64,000 nucleotides of DNA. Source: Desemzia sp045528445. GTDB lineage: Bacteria; Bacillota; Bacilli; Lactobacillales; Carnobacteriaceae. The stretch lies in the NCBI RefSeq assembly GCF_045528445.1, contig NZ_JBGQQU010000017.1, forward strand, positions 1-64,000, in the 5' to 3' direction. The notes below the pieces were generated by a model. It saw only the letters and a list, made by a program, of their open reading frames with translations. It did not search any database and was not told the DNA's origin. The position numbers and the translations under genes were made by a program. This document shows positions 16,709-24,627 of the stretch, one piece after another; position 1 is the stretch's first letter; each line of letters begins with the position of its first letter.

Positions 16709-17350
16709 ATGCTGAAAAACTATCGTACTATTGAAAAAGATGGTCAATTTGAAATAGAGATCAAAAAATCTCGGTTTATTTGCCATTTAAAACGAGTGGC
16801 AGACGAGACTGAAGCGACAGCTTTTATTGAAGCCGTAAAAAAAGAGCATGCTAAAGCTACGCACAATTGTTCAGCTTATTTAATTGGAGATCAGAACGAA
16901 GTCCAACGAGCTCATGATGACGGAGAGCCTAGTGGAACAGCTGGAATTCCTATGTTGGAAGTGCTAAAGAAAAAAGAGTTGAAGAATGTAGCGACTGTAG
17001 TAACCCGTTATTTTGGAGGCGTTAAACTAGGTGCCGGCGGATTGATTCGTGCTTATGGAAATTCTGTCAGTAGAGCACTAGAGGAAATCGGACTAGTAGA
17101 AGGAATGCTCCAAGCTGAGATCCGTGCAACGATCGAGTATCCGTTATTAGGGAAAGTAGAGAACTTGCTGCGCGAGTCATCTTATACAATAAAAGATATC
17201 GTTTATACAGATAAAGTAACATTTAGTTGCCTTGTAAAAGAAGAGGAGAATGCTCGTTTTTATGAAGACCTGATTGAGTGTGTGAGCAATCAGGTCACTT
17301 TTGAGGAAGGTGAGTTAAGTTACCGTGAAGTAAAAATTACCTCTGAATAA
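16709..17350 (+). CDS. yigZ: YigZ/IMPACT family protein (UPF0029)
   Basis: A 213-residue protein with the N-terminal IMPACT/UPF0029 domain (KSRFICHLKRV, THNCSAYLIG, DDGEPSGTAGIPML, VTRYFGGVKLGAGGL) and a C-terminal alpha/beta domain (DUF1949 type). Related proteins link to translation or stress control in eukaryotes; the bacterial role is not settled. In Bacillus the equivalent, yvyE, also neighbours an LCP gene and tagO, as here. GAAAGGAAATTATC precedes the ATG. Confidence 0.9.
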   Translation: MLKNYRTIEKDGQFEIEIKKSRFICHLKRVADETEATAFIEAVKKEHAKATHNCSAYLIGDQNEVQRAHDDGEPSGTAGIPMLEVLKKKELKNVATVVTRYFGGVKLGAGGLIRAYGNSVSRALEEIGLVEGMLQAEIRATIEYPLLGKVENLLRESSYTIKDIVYTDKVTFSCLVKEEENARFYEDLIECVSNQVTFEEGELSYREVKITSE

Positions 17351-17604
17351 TAGATTAATTTGCAAATTGTAACTTAAATTTTGTGTTTCTTCAACATATA
17401 TTCAATGGGGAAAAATGTTTCAAAGACTCCCTTTTGTTCTTGTTTCAGTCGTTAATTACAGTTAGTTAAATGTCAGCAGCCAGAGAAATGAGCATTTTGC
17501 CATAGTAGAAAATCGTTCTAGGTGGGTTGAACATCAATAAAACTTCTTGAATGATAAAAAAAGGTGAAATTGGGTCTCGATGTTGAACAATTGTTAAGAA
17601 ACAT

Positions 17605-17653
17605 TTACAATTTTTCAATAAGAGTATTGGAAATTGTAATTTTGTGATAAAAT
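17605..17653 (+). promoter_or_regulatory. Inverted repeat and likely promoter of the first LCP gene
   Basis: TTACAATTT-TT-CAATA (17605-17620) faces TATTG-G-AAATTGTAA (17625-17639). An extended -10, TGATAAAAT, follows directly, with TAAAAT at 17648-17653 and a weak -35 (TTGGAA) inside the repeat. The layout suggests an operator. The rest of 17351-17807 is AT-rich with no gene. Confidence 0.4.
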
Positions 17654-17807
17654 GACCAAGACTTCAAACAAAGCATCTGCATTATTTTTTTTATCCAATC
17701 AAAAAAGGATTGTTTGCTCTAGAAAAAACGTTAAGATATAAGCAATAGTACTGCTCATTTCAACAAATAAACTAGTTTCAAGAATACATTTGAAAAGGTG
17801 ATAATCA

Positions 17808-18869
17808 GTGAAGAAAAAACAGAAAGACTCTTCAACTCGTTCTGAGTATAGGAGAAGCGGAAAACGCAAAAAATCCAAAGGCCAGAAAATTATTTTGGCT
17901 ATTTTAATTCCTATCATGGCTGTTTTATTGGTAATAGCTATCTTTGCAGCAAAATTATTTGCTGAAGCTCAAACCGCTGTGGAAGATTCTTATCATTCTA
18001 TTGAACGAGAAAGTGAAATAGATGTCGATCCAATAGAAGATACTGTCTCTTTACTGATCATGGGTGTGGATGACACTGAAAGTCGAAACTTGGGAAGTGC
18101 CAGAACGGATGCCCTGATTTATTTGACGATAGACCCTCAAAATCATGAAATTAATATGGTGAGTATCCCTCGAGATACGTATACCGAAATTATGAATGAT
18201 GGTGAATTTTACAGAAGAAATAAGATCAATTCTGCTTATGAAGTAGGACAAGAAAAAGCCGTTATTGAAACAGTAGAGAACTTATTGGATGTGCCGGTTC
18301 ATTATTACGCAACGTTTAACTTTGATTCCTTCTTAGAAATTATTGATGCTTTAGGCGGAATTGAAATGGATGTGCCTGTGACTATCTCAGAACAAAATTC
18401 TGATGGACAAATGGGTCAGATCCATTTAGAAGAGGGCTATCAAACCTTAAACGGAGAGCAAGCATTAGCGCTGGCTCGTACTAGAAAAATCGATAATGAT
18501 GTCAAACGCGGCGAGCGTCAACAATTGATTATTCAAGCGATTGTGAAAAAAGCATTGAGTATCGGTTCGATTCCAAAACTTTCTGATGCAATCGAAGCTG
18601 TTGGAAGCAATATGCGTACCGATCTGCGATTTAATGAAATGCTGAATATTGCTCAATCAGGCTTGGAAGGAAGTTACACGTTCGATTCACACATTTTCGA
18701 ATGGACTGATTTTACGTTTAATGGAGCTAGTATGGTCGAGTTGTATCCGGATAGTGTTGACTACATCAGTCATAAATTACGTGTAGCATTGGATTTAGAA
18801 GCTGCAGATGAACGCGATGCAGAAGGGTATGAATTTACTTCTAATCGAATAGCAGAATACGCTGATTAA
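17808..18869 (+). CDS. LytR-CpsA-Psr (LCP) family protein
   Basis: A 353-residue membrane-anchored phosphotransferase that attaches teichoic acid or other glycopolymers to peptidoglycan. The N-terminal tail is basic (KKKQKDSSTRSEYRRSGKRKK begins it), then one membrane helix (about 27-50) and an extracellular LCP domain: DDTESRNLGSARTDALIYL, MVSIPRDTY, NKINSAYEVG and LARTRKIDNDVKRGERQQ, with the arginines that bind polyprenyl pyrophosphate. It starts at GTG after AAAAGGTG. The convergent tagO gene and a second LCP gene support a wall teichoic acid role. Confidence 0.9.
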   Translation: MKKKQKDSSTRSEYRRSGKRKKSKGQKIILAILIPIMAVLLVIAIFAAKLFAEAQTAVEDSYHSIERESEIDVDPIEDTVSLLIMGVDDTESRNLGSARTDALIYLTIDPQNHEINMVSIPRDTYTEIMNDGEFYRRNKINSAYEVGQEKAVIETVENLLDVPVHYYATFNFDSFLEIIDALGGIEMDVPVTISEQNSDGQMGQIHLEEGYQTLNGEQALALARTRKIDNDVKRGERQQLIIQAIVKKALSIGSIPKLSDAIEAVGSNMRTDLRFNEMLNIAQSGLEGSYTFDSHIFEWTDFTFNGASMVELYPDSVDYISHKLRVALDLEAADERDAEGYEFTSNRIAEYAD

Positions 18870-18897
18870 AATCAAGGATGAAGAATTGTTGCACCTA

Positions 18898-18946
18898 TAA
18901 AAAAAGTGAGTTGAGGCATATGAATATGCTTCAGCTCACTTTTTTT
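18898..18946. terminator. Bidirectional terminator
   Basis: AAAAAGTGAG-TGA-GCATA pairs with TATGC-TCA-CTCACTTTTT around a TGAA loop, with A and T runs on both sides. It lies between the first LCP gene and the convergent tagO. Confidence 0.9.
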
Positions 18947-18961
18947 AGTATCGTGATAATG

Positions 18962-20050
18962 CTATTCTTTGCGATTCCAAGCACGAGCAAATTTGCGAAT
19001 ATGTTTTAACAAAGGCTGATTCGATTTACCTGTCAAGCCGATGAGTTCTACAAAAAGCTCCAGACCAAATCCTAAACCAATCGTCAGAAAAATCCAACCC
19101 CACAGAGAGGATAAAGGATAAAGCAGTGCAATCAAAGAAAAAATAGCGGCTAAAAAGTAGATAGCAACAACTGTTTGCTTGTGAGTGAAACCCAGCGTCA
19201 TTAGGCGATGATGAATATGCAATTTATCTGCTGTAGCAATCGATTGTTTGTTTAGAATTCTGCGGATCATTGCATAAATAGTATCTGTAATAGGAATGCC
19301 TAAAATAACAATTGGAATAATCAACGTAATCAAAGTAGCATTTTTTAAACCTTGCAGAGACATGACGGAAATCATAAAACCAAGAAATAAGGCTCCGGTA
19401 TCTCCTAAAAAAATTCGAGCAGGATTAAAGTTGTAGGGAAGAAAACCAGCAATACTGCCTACTAATACAAAAATCATGATTGGTACTGACATACTGTCTA
19501 CGGTTAAAAAGAAATAGCCGATAATTCCCATAGTAGTCAATGCGATCATGGACACTCCGCTGGCTAATCCGTCTAAACCGTCAATCAAATTAACCGCATT
19601 TGTAATGGCTAAAATCCAAAACAGTGTTACCGGTAAACTGAAGGATCCAAAATGAAGCTCGCCAATAAAAGGCAAGTTGATCATATTTAATTGAATGTCT
19701 CCGACGTAATAAACGATCAGACCAGCAATAAGAATACCTAGCGATTTTAATTTAGGGCTCAACTCTTTTAAATCATCCACTATCCCAGTGATCAATATGA
19801 CACTGGCCCCTAAAAAAATCGGCAGAGTCTCCTGATTGGGAATAGGCAACAGGAAGAAAATTGAGAGGAAGAAAGAGATGAAGACAGCAATTCCTCCTAA
19901 AGATGGTACGATTCTTGTGTTTACTCTTCGTTCATTTGGCAGGTCAACAGCTCCGATTGAAATAGCTAATTTCCTTACAAAAGGCGTTAAAACAATGGAT
20001 ATCAATGCTGCAGCTATACAAGTCAAAAGAACATGGAACATATTATACAT
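18962..20050 (-). CDS. tagO: Undecaprenyl-phosphate GlcNAc-1-phosphate transferase, TagO/WecA family
   Basis: Transfers GlcNAc-1-phosphate to undecaprenyl phosphate at the membrane, the first step of wall teichoic acid synthesis. The 362-residue protein has about 11 membrane segments. Diagnostic loops are DLPNERRVNTR, ITGIVDDLKE (the DDxxD-like acidic site), NAVNLIDGLDGLASG, FLGDTGALFLGF and the KLHIHHRL histidine motif. AGGAAGG precedes the ATG. It lies on the minus strand between two LCP genes on the plus strand. Confidence 0.92.
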   Translation of the reverse strand: MYNMFHVLLTCIAAALISIVLTPFVRKLAISIGAVDLPNERRVNTRIVPSLGGIAVFISFFLSIFFLLPIPNQETLPIFLGASVILITGIVDDLKELSPKLKSLGILIAGLIVYYVGDIQLNMINLPFIGELHFGSFSLPVTLFWILAITNAVNLIDGLDGLASGVSMIALTTMGIIGYFFLTVDSMSVPIMIFVLVGSIAGFLPYNFNPARIFLGDTGALFLGFMISVMSLQGLKNATLITLIIPIVILGIPITDTIYAMIRRILNKQSIATADKLHIHHRLMTLGFTHKQTVVAIYFLAAIFSLIALLYPLSSLWGWIFLTIGLGFGLELFVELIGLTGKSNQPLLKHIRKFARAWNRKE

Positions 20051-20309
20051 TCAAATGATCCTTCCTTAACGTTATCTTCATTTATTATACAAATTTAAAT
20101 GGTTAAACACAATTGCAGACCTTATTTATTTTAGGATTACGGGTCAGAACAGTATTGAACTCATGGCATTCAACATAAAAATTTTCTTTTGTTTCATTGT
20201 ATTCAGAGAAATAATCCTATAAACTAGTTGAAAGAGCTTTTTTTGATAACGAGCATACCTGGAAAATAGTCCGTAATGGTGATGAATCTAACTTACGAGG
20301 AGAAAAAAT

Positions 20310-21323
20310 ATGCGCTCTACTGACAGAAAGAAAAAAAAGAAACGAACTAAATGGATTGTCCTTTCGGTTTTCATTTTCATTATACTAGGAATAGGTATTT
20401 ATCTTACTTATGCGTTTATGTCGGCAAATCATTTTTTTAATTCCATTCAAGGAGAACCGATTCCTTCAGATGACGCAAATGAACAAGTCATTATTGAAAA
20501 TAAAGAACCCTTTTCTATTTTATTGTTAGGTGTAGATGAGCGACCTGGGGATATCGGCAGAGCCGATACGATCATGGTGGCTACTGTGAATCCAACGAGT
20601 GAGGACATTAAATTGGTATCTATTCCTCGGGATACATTGATCGAATTACCCGATACACAAGAAGAAGATAAAATAAATGCTACTTATGCTTATGGAGGTA
20701 TTCCTTACGTCATTGATACGGTTGAAGAGTATTTAGAGATATCGATTCAATATTACGCTCAAATCAATTTTCAAGGCATGGTTGATTTAGTAGATGCAGT
20801 TGGCGGAATTGATGTGAATTCTCCTTTAAAATTCACCGTACAGGATAGTACTGAGAAAGCCGATGCGATCCATATTGAAGAAGGCAATCAGCACTTAAAT
20901 GGGGAAGAAGCTCTGGGATATGCTAGAATGCGAAAACAGGATCCTCGTGGCGACTGGGGGAGACAAGAGCGTCAACGGCAAGTGATAGAAGCTATCGTAG
21001 ATGAAACGATCTCTATTTCGAGTTTGACAAACTTTAATACAATCTTTAATGCGATTGCTCCAAATTTGAAAACCAATTTAACTGGTCGCGAGATATGGAT
21101 TTTAGGCACAAATTATGCGCCGGCAGCACGAAACATTGAATCATTGACATTAGACGGTGAAGCAGATACAGTTTATTTTTCAACGTATGGACAAGACGTC
21201 TATGTATGGGTCCCTTATGAAGAGACATTAGAAGAAATTCGTCAAGTATTGCAAGAACACTTGGAAATCAATTCTTCTAATAATGATATATCCATAGAGG
21301 AAAGCAATACTGAAATAGAGTAA
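20310..21323 (+). CDS. LytR-CpsA-Psr (LCP) family protein, second copy
   Basis: A 337-residue protein with a basic N-terminus (RSTDRKKKKKRTKW), a membrane helix (about 16-37) and an LCP domain: LLGVDERPGDIGRADTIMV, LVSIPRDTL, DKINATYAYGG, and YARMRKQDPRGDWGRQERQRQ. It shares the family fold with the LCP protein at 17808 but is clearly diverged, so the two may act on different polymers. ACGAGGAG precedes the ATG. The C-terminus is acidic and likely unstructured. Confidence 0.9.
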   Translation: MRSTDRKKKKKRTKWIVLSVFIFIILGIGIYLTYAFMSANHFFNSIQGEPIPSDDANEQVIIENKEPFSILLLGVDERPGDIGRADTIMVATVNPTSEDIKLVSIPRDTLIELPDTQEEDKINATYAYGGIPYVIDTVEEYLEISIQYYAQINFQGMVDLVDAVGGIDVNSPLKFTVQDSTEKADAIHIEEGNQHLNGEEALGYARMRKQDPRGDWGRQERQRQVIEAIVDETISISSLTNFNTIFNAIAPNLKTNLTGREIWILGTNYAPAARNIESLTLDGEADTVYFSTYGQDVYVWVPYEETLEEIRQVLQEHLEINSSNNDISIEESNTEIE

Positions 21324-21324
21324 A

Positions 21325-21373
21325 TAAAAAACGAGGGAAATGTGGATGGTTATCCACTTTTCCCTCGTTTTTT
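21325..21373 (+). terminator. Rho-independent terminator
   Basis: AAAAACGAGGGAAA pairs with TTTCCCTCGTTTTT, with an inner GTGGAT/ATCCAC stem, and T residues follow. It ends the second LCP gene. Confidence 0.9.
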
Positions 21374-21454
21374 ATGGTTCATAATTGCATTATGTTATTT
21401 AGTGTATTTCAAAAAATAGTTCTTTTTTTGCGTAAATTATTTTGAGGTGATGTG

Positions 21455-22801
21455 ATGGAAAAGTGGTTAGTTGGAAGAGAATTGTTGCGGAACGAACTGA
21501 TTTCTGTAATAGAAGCTTCAGAAAACATTCAAGAGAGAAAAGGCTTTACGTTAAATGCCAAAGAAATCATCTGTAATCGATGCGGCGCCAGTCAATCGAA
21601 AGATAGAATCAGTGCGCCTTGTCCATGTAGTACAGACTGTTTTTATTGTGTCAGCTGTCTGCAAATGGGGAAAGTAAAAAAATGCAGTGTTTTGTACTAT
21701 CAGCAAGAAGAAAACAGTTTTGATGATCTAGAGGAACCTATTTTGACTTGGACAGGATCGTTGTCTCCCCAACAGCAGCAAGCTTCAGTAGAGATTTTGA
21801 ATGCTGTACGAGTTGGAGAAGAGCGGTTGATTTGGGCGGTTGCAGGTGCGGGGAAGACGGAAATGCTATTTCAAGGAATAGCCGATGCATTAAAGGATAA
21901 GAAGAGAGTCTGTGTGGCTTCTCCTCGAGTAGATGTTTGCTTGGAGTTAGCGCCTCGATTGCAACAAGCTTTTTTGCATGTAGAAATAGCTGTTTTGCAT
22001 GGAAATATGGAAGAACCTTATACTTATACACAGCTTGTGATTGCGACAACGCATCAGCTGATACGGTTCCGTGAGGCGTTTGATGTGCTGATTATTGATG
22101 AGATAGATGCTTTTCCATTTCATATCGATAAAAGCTTGCAATTTGCTGCTCAAAAGGCTCGTAAGAAAAAGGGAGCCTTGATTTACTTATCAGCTACACC
22201 AAGTAAGGAAATGCAAAAAGCGATTCGGTCAAAACAATTATCGGCATCGATTTTACCCGCTCGTTATCATGGTTTTTCACTGCCTGTGCCAAAGTTTATT
22301 TGGACAGGAGATTGGCGAAAAGGGATAGCAGATCATAAAAAAGCCTTACCTTTCTTGGATCACGTCAAAAGATTGACAGAGAAAAAACGGAGATTTCTTA
22401 TTTTTGTGCCTCATATTGCATTGATGGGACAATTGGATGCTTATTTACAAATCCTGTTTCCAGCACATTCTTTTACGAGTGTTTACGCAGAGGATCCAGA
22501 GAGAAAAGAAAAAGTTTTAAAGATGAGGCAAGAAGAATATGATTTTTTACTGACTACCACTATTTTAGAAAGAGGAGTAACCTTTAGAGATATTGATGTA
22601 TTGGTCTTAGGTGCAGAAGACAAAACTTTTACAGAAGCTGCACTGGTGCAAATTGCCGGTCGAGCTGGAAGGCACAAAGATTATCCAAAAGGAGAAGTGT
22701 TATTCTTTCATTATGGGCAGTCAAAAGAAATGAAACGAGCGCGTAAACAAATTCGGCAAATGAATAAATGGGCATCGGAGAGAGGACTGATCCAAAAATG
22801 A
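21455..22801 (+). CDS. comFA: Competence helicase ComFA
   Basis: A DEAD-box-like ATPase that drives transforming DNA into the cytoplasm. The 448-residue protein has an N-terminal zinc-type cysteine cluster (CNRCG...CPCSTDCFYCVSC), Walker A AVAGAGKTEM, Walker B with DEID in IIDEIDAFP, motif III SATPS and a C-terminal helicase lobe ending in QIAGRAGR. GTG at 21452 is in frame, but the ATG at 21455 fits the GAGGTGA site equally well. comFC overlaps its stop codon. No CinA/ComX-type box (TACGAATA) is seen upstream. Confidence 0.92.
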   Translation: MEKWLVGRELLRNELISVIEASENIQERKGFTLNAKEIICNRCGASQSKDRISAPCPCSTDCFYCVSCLQMGKVKKCSVLYYQQEENSFDDLEEPILTWTGSLSPQQQQASVEILNAVRVGEERLIWAVAGAGKTEMLFQGIADALKDKKRVCVASPRVDVCLELAPRLQQAFLHVEIAVLHGNMEEPYTYTQLVIATTHQLIRFREAFDVLIIDEIDAFPFHIDKSLQFAAQKARKKKGALIYLSATPSKEMQKAIRSKQLSASILPARYHGFSLPVPKFIWTGDWRKGIADHKKALPFLDHVKRLTEKKRRFLIFVPHIALMGQLDAYLQILFPAHSFTSVYAEDPERKEKVLKMRQEEYDFLLTTTILERGVTFRDIDVLVLGAEDKTFTEAALVQIAGRAGRHKDYPKGEVLFFHYGQSKEMKRARKQIRQMNKWASERGLIQK

Positions 22802-23496
22802 CCAATTGTTTGTGGTGTGGACGTGAAGAGTTGCCTAAAATTCGTTTGATCGATATTGTTGGACTGACAAAAATTAAAACAGAACCTCTGTGCAGACAAT
22901 GTAAAAAGCAATTAAGCTATTTAGACGATCAATCAACTTGCAGGGGGTGTGGAAGACCTGAAGACGGGGAGGAATACTGTAAAGATTGTATACGTTGGCA
23001 AAATCTTTATCCCCATTATGATTTTCATAATGAAGCATTGTACGAATACAATGAGTTTATGAAAGAGTGGATAGAAGCCTATAAATTTAAAGGAGACTAC
23101 CGCTTAGGAAAGGTATTTGCGGAACCGCTAAAGTACAAGGTTGAAAAGAGAGCTGATACAGAGTCTGTTATCATACCGATTCCCATCAGCAAGAAAAGTA
23201 TGGATATTAGAGGATTTAATCAAGTGAAAGGATTGCTGGATTTTGCAGGCCTTTCATATAATGAAGTTTTGGTTCATGTAGGGATTGGAGAGAAGCAATC
23301 TAGTAAGAATCGACAACAGCGGATGACCAGCTCGCAACCATTTGAAATCAAACCAAGTAAACGGATAGAAATAGAATGTCGGAATATATTATTGATCGAC
23401 GATGTTTACACTACAGGAAGAACTCTTTTTCATGCAGCAGATTGTTTGTTTTTGAATGGTGCGGCTAACGTGCAGTCTTTGACGATCGCACGTTAA
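22798..23496 (+). CDS. comFC: ComF family protein ComFC
   Basis: A 232-residue protein with an N-terminal zinc ribbon (CLWCG, CRQCKKQ, CRGCG, CKDC) and a C-terminal type I phosphoribosyltransferase fold carrying the PRPP loop ILLIDDVYTTGRTL. It is needed for transformation with ComFA and may aid DNA handling in the cytoplasm. The ATG at 22798 overlaps the comFA stop (ATGA), which shows translational coupling; the longer open frame inside comFA is not needed. A short hairpin CTTTTG-ACGA-CAAAAG follows at about 23521-23536. Confidence 0.9.
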   Translation: MTNCLWCGREELPKIRLIDIVGLTKIKTEPLCRQCKKQLSYLDDQSTCRGCGRPEDGEEYCKDCIRWQNLYPHYDFHNEALYEYNEFMKEWIEAYKFKGDYRLGKVFAEPLKYKVEKRADTESVIIPIPISKKSMDIRGFNQVKGLLDFAGLSYNEVLVHVGIGEKQSSKNRQQRMTSSQPFEIKPSKRIEIECRNILLIDDVYTTGRTLFHAADCLFLNGAANVQSLTIAR

Positions 23497-23556
23497 AGCG
23501 GATTAAAAGCGTGCAAAATTCTTTTGACGACAAAAGAAAGATTTCAATTGAAAAGT

Positions 23557-23585
23557 TTGCTTATTAAAACGCTATCTTTTATAAT
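23557..23585 (+). promoter_or_regulatory. hpf promoter with long leader
   Basis: -35 TTGCTT (23557-23562) and -10 TATAAT (23580-23585) are 17 bp apart. The start codon is at 23771, so the leader is about 180 nt. It contains an AGCAGAA/TTCTGCT pairing (about 23658-23717) that could fold the leader. Confidence 0.75.
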
Positions 23586-23770
23586 GATAATAAGCAATAC
23601 ATCCTGTGAGTGGTCCACATGGTGTTGCGGTATCTGATGATGAGAGGTGTTAAAACAGCAGAATCAGAACTACTAATATATGAAGATAGGCGGATTCATA
23701 AAGAAAGTTCTGCTATTTAAACGAATCATTGAATTACCAAAAAGGTATCAGATGAAAGGGGAGACTGTTT

Positions 23771-24328
23771 ATGATTAGATACAATGTCCGTGGAGAAAAC
23801 ATCGAGGTGACTGCTGCAATTCGCAGTTATGTTGAGAAAAAAGTAAGTAAGATTGAAAAATACTTTAATGATGTACCAGAAGCCACAGCTCATGTAAACT
23901 TAAAAACTTATTCTGATAAAACAGCTAAAGTAGAGGTTACAATCCCAGTACCTTATATTGTATTACGTGCAGAAGAAACCTCTCCAGATCTATATGGAAG
24001 TGTGGATTTGGTTGTAGATAAATTGGAAAGACAAATGCGCAAATACAAAACAAAATCAAACCGTAAAGGGCGCGAACAAGTATCTCAACCTGTTGACCCA
24101 TTGATTGGAACTGACTTCGAGCATGCTGATGCAGAAGAAGTCGAAGAAGAGTTGCCAATTGTGCGCACAAAACGCTTATCATTGAAACCAATGAACAGTG
24201 AAGAAGCCGTATTGCAAATGGATATGCTTGGACACGACTTCTTTATTTTCGAGGACGCAGATACAAACGGAACAAGCATTGTTTACCGCAGAAATGACGG
24301 GAAATATGGATTGATTGAAACAGAATAA
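23771..24328 (+). CDS. hpf: Long-form ribosome hibernation promoting factor
   Basis: Binds the 30S decoding region and makes inactive 100S ribosome dimers in stationary phase or stress. The 185-residue length is the long form: the N-terminal YfiA/HPF domain (residues 1-105, RYNVRGENIEVTAAIRSYVEKKVSKIEKYF) and a C-terminal dimerisation domain (residues 130-185, IVRTKRLSLKPM, DMLGHDFFIFED, IVYRRNDGKYGLIE). Placement between comFC and secA is as in many Firmicutes. AAGGGGAG precedes the ATG. Confidence 0.95.
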   Translation: MIRYNVRGENIEVTAAIRSYVEKKVSKIEKYFNDVPEATAHVNLKTYSDKTAKVEVTIPVPYIVLRAEETSPDLYGSVDLVVDKLERQMRKYKTKSNRKGREQVSQPVDPLIGTDFEHADAEEVEEELPIVRTKRLSLKPMNSEEAVLQMDMLGHDFFIFEDADTNGTSIVYRRNDGKYGLIETE

Positions 24329-24363
24329 TCGTTGATTCTATCTATTAATAAATGAGTTAAACT

Positions 24364-24408
24364 AAAAGAACACAAGCGAAGAGTTCATTCTCCGTTTGTG
24401 TTCTTTTT
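24364..24408 (+). terminator. Rho-independent terminator after hpf
   Basis: AAAAGAACACAA-CG pairs with CG-TTGTGTTCTTTT, and T residues follow. Confidence 0.88.
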
Positions 24409-24627
24409 ACGATTTGAGGTCAATCATAGAGTATTTAGTCCATTACTGCCATAAGTTTAGGAGAGGGAAGCTGGTTTTATCGAAAAAAGCTTTAATTTCT
24501 TTCTATATATGATAGAATTAGAAAGAATGTAAACTGAATAATAGGCGAAGTGTAACAAAAAGGATATGTCAGATTATATAGGCAAATAACTAGTGGATAG
24601 AATGACCATATAGGGGAGAAATATTGA

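Noticed and set aside
21380..21452. ComX/SigH-type competence box before comFA
   Set aside because: No TACGAATA-like box is present; GCGTAAAT is too different.
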